DNA of 64,000 bases from Pirellulales bacterium (GTDB lineage: Bacteria; Planctomycetota; Planctomycetia; Pirellulales; Thermoguttaceae). Of this stretch, positions 60,660-64,000 are shown in pieces (the stretch's first letter is position 1; each line of letters begins with the position of its first letter). Made by a program: the position numbers and the translations under genes. The stretch is from positions 1 to 64,000 of the forward strand of contig JAFGPV010000166.1 of assembly GCA_016936015.1 (NCBI GenBank), in the 5' to 3' direction. The notes below the pieces were generated by a model. That model was not told where the DNA came from. It did no database searches and worked only from the letters and a program-made list of their open reading frames with translations.

Positions 60660-61991
60660 TCACTCTGCTTCCGGTTCTTGTTCTTCGGCGGGCACGCCCG
60701 GCAGGGAAGCAAAGGCGATTTTTTTGCCGTCGGGGGACCAGATTCCGCCGAAGTTGCTGCAGGAGGGGTTCTGGCCCTTCAGTCTCCGGGGCGGTTTTTT
60801 GCCCGCGGCGTCCAAGGCGTAGAGTTGATAGTTGGGATCCCCCGCTTGCATCATCGAGAGCAGGATCTCCTTGCCGTCCGGGCTCCAGGAGAAATAATTG
60901 CCGGCGTGTTCCTCCCCCTCGCGGTCCTTGGGGGACCAGAGGACGCGGAGTCCTTTTTCCTGCCCCGCGGCGGAGACCACGGCGATCTCCGATTCCAGAT
61001 CTTTTCGGACGCCCTGGAAACAGATCGACTTGCCGTCGGGCGACCAGGCGAATCCCCAAGAGACCTGGGAGTATTTTCCCGGTTCCAACAGGTTTCGGAT
61101 CTTCCCGGTCTTAAGGTCCTGGACACACAGATTGCCGCCGCCGGAATCGCTGACCAGATACGCCACTTCCTCGTTTTTCGGCGACCAGCGGACGCCCCAA
61201 CCGCCGGCGGCGATCTGGCGGTCTCCCGAGCCGTCGGCGTTCTTCATCCACACGCCGCGGGGACTGTACTTGCTGTAGGCGATCCGCTTGCCGTCGGGCG
61301 ACCAACTGGGCATCGCCCCCCGGCCCAGGTCGTCGGTCTTTTTATTGACCGGGTCCACGAGGAAGATATGGCTTTGCGACCACGGTTCCTCGAGAATCAC
61401 CCGGGCAGCGTCGAACGCGATCCGCTTGCCGTCGGGCGACCATTGGGGCGAGCCGCTGCGGGTGTAGGCCAGCAGGTCGGTCACTTGGCGCAGTCCGCTC
61501 CCGTCGGCATTAAGGACAAACATCGGCCCGCCGGGTTCCCGCCGCAGCTCCATCGTGAGGCTGGTTTTCGGGGATTGGAAATCCCGGGGTCGGCCCGTTC
61601 CCGTCTCGTTCAGCGCGATCCGGAGCACGTCGCCTTCCCGTCGATAAATGCCCTGCAGGTCCCGGCCCTGGAACACGGCGTCGATCGCCGGGGGCGTTTG
61701 CGTCGCATCCAGGCGGTAGGTCAACACGGCGAACTGTTGCGTACCGGCCCAAAGGATCAAGTCCTTTTCGGAAGTGATCGCCGAGAGCGGCACGTTCAGC
61801 TCCGCATTGGGGTATTTCTCTTTTTCCCCCTCTTCCCCGACCAGCGTCAGGGAGGCGACCCGCCAGTTGCCGTACAGGCCCCGTTCCGTGGGAGCGGTAG
61901 GCGGACCGGAGGTCTTGGAATCGTCCGCTCTTTGGGCGGCGATCAACGAAAACGCCGCCATCAAGACTGCAAGGTGAAATGACTGCCGCAT
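60660..61991 (-). CDS. Secreted TIGR03067-like + PD40/TolB-like beta-propeller protein
   Basis: 443 residues with AAGGAGG upstream and a signal peptide (MRQSFHLAVLMAAFSLIAAQ). A ~110-residue TIGR03067-like domain (YGNWRVASLTLVGEEGEKEK, YPNAELNVPLSAITSEKDLI) is followed by six WD40-like PD40 repeats (SPQWSPDGKRIAFDAARVIL, PSWSPDGKRIAYSKYSPRGV, VRWSPKNEEVAYLVS, FAWSPDGKSICFQGV, FSWSPDGKEILLSMMQ, GIWSPDGKKIAFASLP). It aligns along its length with the C-terminal half of the M56 protein at 54718-57243. It may be the detached sensor for the module 2 M56 protein, which lacks a propeller, or a duplicated ligand-binding protein. Convergent with that M56 gene. Confidence 0.88.
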   Translation of the reverse strand: MRQSFHLAVLMAAFSLIAAQRADDSKTSGPPTAPTERGLYGNWRVASLTLVGEEGEKEKYPNAELNVPLSAITSEKDLILWAGTQQFAVLTYRLDATQTPPAIDAVFQGRDLQGIYRREGDVLRIALNETGTGRPRDFQSPKTSLTMELRREPGGPMFVLNADGSGLRQVTDLLAYTRSGSPQWSPDGKRIAFDAARVILEEPWSQSHIFLVDPVNKKTDDLGRGAMPSWSPDGKRIAYSKYSPRGVWMKNADGSGDRQIAAGGWGVRWSPKNEEVAYLVSDSGGGNLCVQDLKTGKIRNLLEPGKYSQVSWGFAWSPDGKSICFQGVRKDLESEIAVVSAAGQEKGLRVLWSPKDREGEEHAGNYFSWSPDGKEILLSMMQAGDPNYQLYALDAAGKKPPRRLKGQNPSCSNFGGIWSPDGKKIAFASLPGVPAEEQEPEAE

Positions 61992-62193
61992 GAGAGGTCC
62001 TCCTTAACATACACAGAATTCCAGCCCGGGGCGCACGAAAGTGATCCGCTTCACCAAAGTGTTAGTAAAATAGCATAAGAAATATTTACCGAAATGACAA
62101 GCCTAGAAAGAAAAACCGACCGGCTCCCCGTCTTCTGCCGGTAGAGTCCGTAATCCGGCAGAGCGGCGCCGTAAAGATTTCGGGGAGGTTTCG

Positions 62194-62224
62194 CCGTCCC
62201 TGCCGGAGGGTCCGGCAGGGACGG
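62194..62224. repeat. Perfect 14-bp inverted repeat
   Basis: CCGTCCCTGCCGGA-GGG-TCCGGCAGGGACGG, 37 bases after the end of the downstream minus-strand gene, with no T-run. Could end transcription in a Rho-dependent way or be a repeat family member. The rest of 61992-62260 shows no gene. Confidence 0.7.
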
Positions 62225-62260
62225 TTCACCGTTGTGGAGAATAGGGCTGTCCAGCCCGGA

Positions 62261-62998
62261 TCAGATCCGCATCAGGCGGCCGCTGACGGCGGCGCCGTTG
62301 AGGAAGATCGAGCCGCCGAGGACGAAAATGGCGACAGCCGAGAGGATTCCGGTGGCGATGCCCAAGAGGGCGAGGATGCCCAGGGCGATGGCGCTGCAGC
62401 CGCAAAGAACTTGGAGGCTCGTGACCGGCATGGTCACCAGGGCGACGCGCCAGTAGTTCCGGTGCGTCGTCTGGACGTTTTCTTTCCTTTCGGTTTCCCA
62501 ACGGCCCAGCGTCAGTCCGCTGCCCAGGAGCATTCCGCCGCCGAGCACGATCAGGGCGATCGTGGAGAGGCTGATGGGGCTGATGCCGACCAGGTCCAGC
62601 AGGCCGAGGACGAACCCGCCGACGCCGGCGAGAAACATCAACGACGCCCAGGGCGAGACGCCTGCGGCGTGGGGCGTGTATCCGTGACGCAGCAGGATGG
62701 AGGCGCTGCCGAAGGCCAAGGAGACGCCGAGTGTCAGAATGGCGACGGGGAACAAATACTGCGGAACAACGTTCGAGACGGCGAGAATCGCCAGGGCGAT
62801 CGCACCCAAGCCGCCGAGGGCCTCCACGAACGAGCCGCTCTGGACCATTTCCGTGGCCAGCCACCGTTCCATGGACGGAGCGTTGGAATCCTTTTGATAC
62901 ACCCATCTCTCGTGCTCAGGAATTCCCGTGGTCCTTTGGGAATCCGTGCCCGTTCCTTGAGCCAGATTTTCCTCGGTGAATACGTTCGACATGATCAT
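62261..62998 (-). CDS. Six-helix membrane protein, unknown function
   Basis: 245 residues; ATGs at 62998 and 62992 follow GAGGAAGGGAC. An N-terminal soluble part (~55 residues) is followed by about six hydrophobic segments arranged as repeated pairs: ALGGLGAIALAILAVSNVVP, LFPVAILTLGVSLAFGSASI, ASLMFLAGVGGFVLGLLDLV, LSTIALIVLGGGMLLGSGLT, SLQVLCGCSAIALGILALLG, LSAVAIFVLGGSIFLNGAAV. The GxxG-rich hairpin pattern repeats three times, suggesting internal duplication. Not recognised. Could belong to small envelope stress or transport-associated families. Confidence 0.68.
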   Translation of the reverse strand: MIMSNVFTEENLAQGTGTDSQRTTGIPEHERWVYQKDSNAPSMERWLATEMVQSGSFVEALGGLGAIALAILAVSNVVPQYLFPVAILTLGVSLAFGSASILLRHGYTPHAAGVSPWASLMFLAGVGGFVLGLLDLVGISPISLSTIALIVLGGGMLLGSGLTLGRWETERKENVQTTHRNYWRVALVTMPVTSLQVLCGCSAIALGILALLGIATGILSAVAIFVLGGSIFLNGAAVSGRLMRI

Positions 62999-63250
62999 GT
63001 CCCTTCCTCAAAAAGTCAGTGGCGAGTTTTCCTAGAAGATCGCCGCATTGAAAAACAGGTCCGGCACCTTGCCGTCCTTTTCCGTTTATATTAATGTAGG
63101 TTAGGAATCGTTCCGGTCGCTCCAAAATGCGTCTTTTGATAGGTCCCAAGGTGTTTTCCTCTCAGAAGACCGACCTTTTTCTCAGGAAGAGCGAGGGAGA
63201 TACTGCCGACCGTCCCCCGATATGCGGCGATTTCGCAGGAAAGGAAGCAA

Positions 63251-64000
63251 ATGTCTCAGTCTCCATTGTCCAAGACGGCCTCTTCGACGGGCGGCAAACC
63301 GCCCACGGTCTGGGGCGTCTCGATCGGCGATTACCTGATCCGCCGGCTGCAAGACCACGGCATCCGGGACATCTTCGGAATTCCCGGCGATTACGTGCTG
63401 AATTTTTATACCCGGTTGGAGCAAAGTCCGATCCGGGTGATCGGCTGCACCCGGGAGGACTGCGCCGGGTTTGCGGCCGACGCCTACGCCCGGCTCAGCG
63501 GCATCGGGGCCGTTTGCGTGACCTATTGCGTGGGCGGACTGAGCCTCTGCAACTCGATCGCCGGGGCCTACGCCGAAAAGTCACCCGTGGTGGTCATCAG
63601 CGGCTCGCCCGGCGTACGCGAGCGATACAACAATCCACTGCTGCACCACCGCGTGAAGGATTTCCGCACGCAGAGCGAGGTCTTCCGCCGGCTCTGCACG
63701 GCCGAGGCCGAGTTGAACGATCCGCAGACCGCGCTGAAGGAGATCGACCGGGTTCTCGGCGCGGTGGTCCGCCACCGCCGGCCGGGCTACCTCGAATTGC
63801 CCCGCGACATGGTCTCCGCCGTTCCCGACGGCCCGCACACCCCCGCCCATCGCCAACCGGTCAGCGATCCGGAGGCCCTGGCCGAGGCCGTGGCCGAGGC
63901 CTCCCGGCGGATTGCGGCCGCGAAACGGCCGATCATCATCGCCGGCGTCGAGATCCATCGCTTCGGCCTGCAAGAGTTGCTCCTGAAATTCGCCGAAGGC
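63251..64000 (+). CDS. Thiamine-diphosphate decarboxylase (pyruvate/indolepyruvate decarboxylase-like), 5' part
   Basis: 250 residues visible, starting at the ATG at 63251 with AGGAAAGGAAGC upstream. PYR domain of the ThDP decarboxylase family: [55 protein letters not shown] with the activating Glu, then [31 protein letters not shown] and [15 protein letters not shown]; the central domain begins near [20 protein letters not shown]. The catalytic PP domain is outside the window. Pyruvate decarboxylase and indolepyruvate decarboxylase share these features, so substrate stays open. ThDP would come from the pathway of the thiE fusion at 2758. Confidence 0.9.
   Translation, partial: MSQSPLSKTASSTGGKPPTVWGVSIGDYLIRRLQDHGIRDIFGIPGDYVLNFYTRLEQSPIRVIGCTREDCAGFAADAYARLSGIGAVCVTYCVGGLSLCNSIAGAYAEKSPVVVISGSPGVRERYNNPLLHHRVKDFRTQSEVFRRLCTAEAELNDPQTALKEIDRVLGAVVRHRRPGYLELPRDMVSAVPDGPHTPAHRQPVSDPEALAEAVAEASRRIAAAKRPIIIAGVEIHRFGLQELLLKFAEG

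Overview
The window reads as a GC-rich chromosomal fragment of a planctomycete, probably of the Pirellulales type. This is inferred from several signs: a prepilin-like N-terminus of the planctomycete type, M56/BlaI modules with WD40-like beta-propeller and HEAT partners, a TIGR03067-like domain, sulfatase and GH172 (DUF2961) exoenzymes, a PEP-CTERM protein, a giant secretin, and very many dispersed palindromic repeats. No rRNA, tRNA, CRISPR array, prophage or intact insertion sequence was recognised.

Layout. 1-9.5 kb: 5' part of clpC, a small membrane/TPR protein, a Clp_N-ThiD2-ThiE fusion, an orphan antitoxin with a decayed PIN toxin, a leucine-rich-repeat protein, a CYTH phosphatase/cyclase and two tandem TlpA-like proteins. 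9.5-24.7 kb: GH172 enzyme, RtcA, flavodiiron protein, a prepilin-membrane chimera, sulfatase, a PurF homologue without its catalytic cysteine, Trm112-like and TsaE, a BON-domain protein and a lipoprotein. 24.8-35.2 kb: a 1256-residue secretin, a divergent protein made of secretin-type N-domains, and a PEP-CTERM protein with autotransporter-type repeats. 35.5-42.4 kb: PutA, a small membrane protein, an array of three palindromes, a response regulator and a class I fumarase/mesaconase, with a broken copy of the last gene's 3' end nearby. 42.5-51.6 kb: a catabolic operon on the minus strand. 51.8-64 kb: asparaginase, GNAT, a lipoprotein, two divergent BlaI-M56 modules, a TolB-like propeller, a membrane protein and the start of a pyruvate/indolepyruvate decarboxylase-like gene.

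The strongest metabolic story is the operon at 51.6-40.7 kb: GntR regulator, glutamate mutase sigma and epsilon, methylaspartate ammonia-lyase, a succinyl-CoA-ligase-like beta subunit fused to a two-cluster ferredoxin domain, its alpha subunit, a CitE-like lyase, a P-loop protein with an AlaRS-related C-terminus, and a class I fumarase-like hydratase. Together they suggest glutamate -> 3-methylaspartate -> mesaconate -> citramalate -> citramalyl-CoA -> acetyl-CoA + pyruvate. An ATP-dependent CoA ligase would replace the citramalate lyase complex of clostridia.

The strongest genomic story is a set of at least eight families of short palindromic repeats found both between genes and, repeatedly, in frame inside conserved genes (thiE fusion, secretin, secretin-like protein, putA, fumarase, citE, sucC-like, mal, asparaginase, M56). 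They usually sit in linkers or at C-termini. This resembles the intragenic palindromic elements known from Rickettsia, but here several unrelated families share one window.

A third theme is regulation. The two BlaI-M56 modules at 54.7-60.6 kb are divergent and have different candidate operators placed on recognisable sigma70-type promoters.
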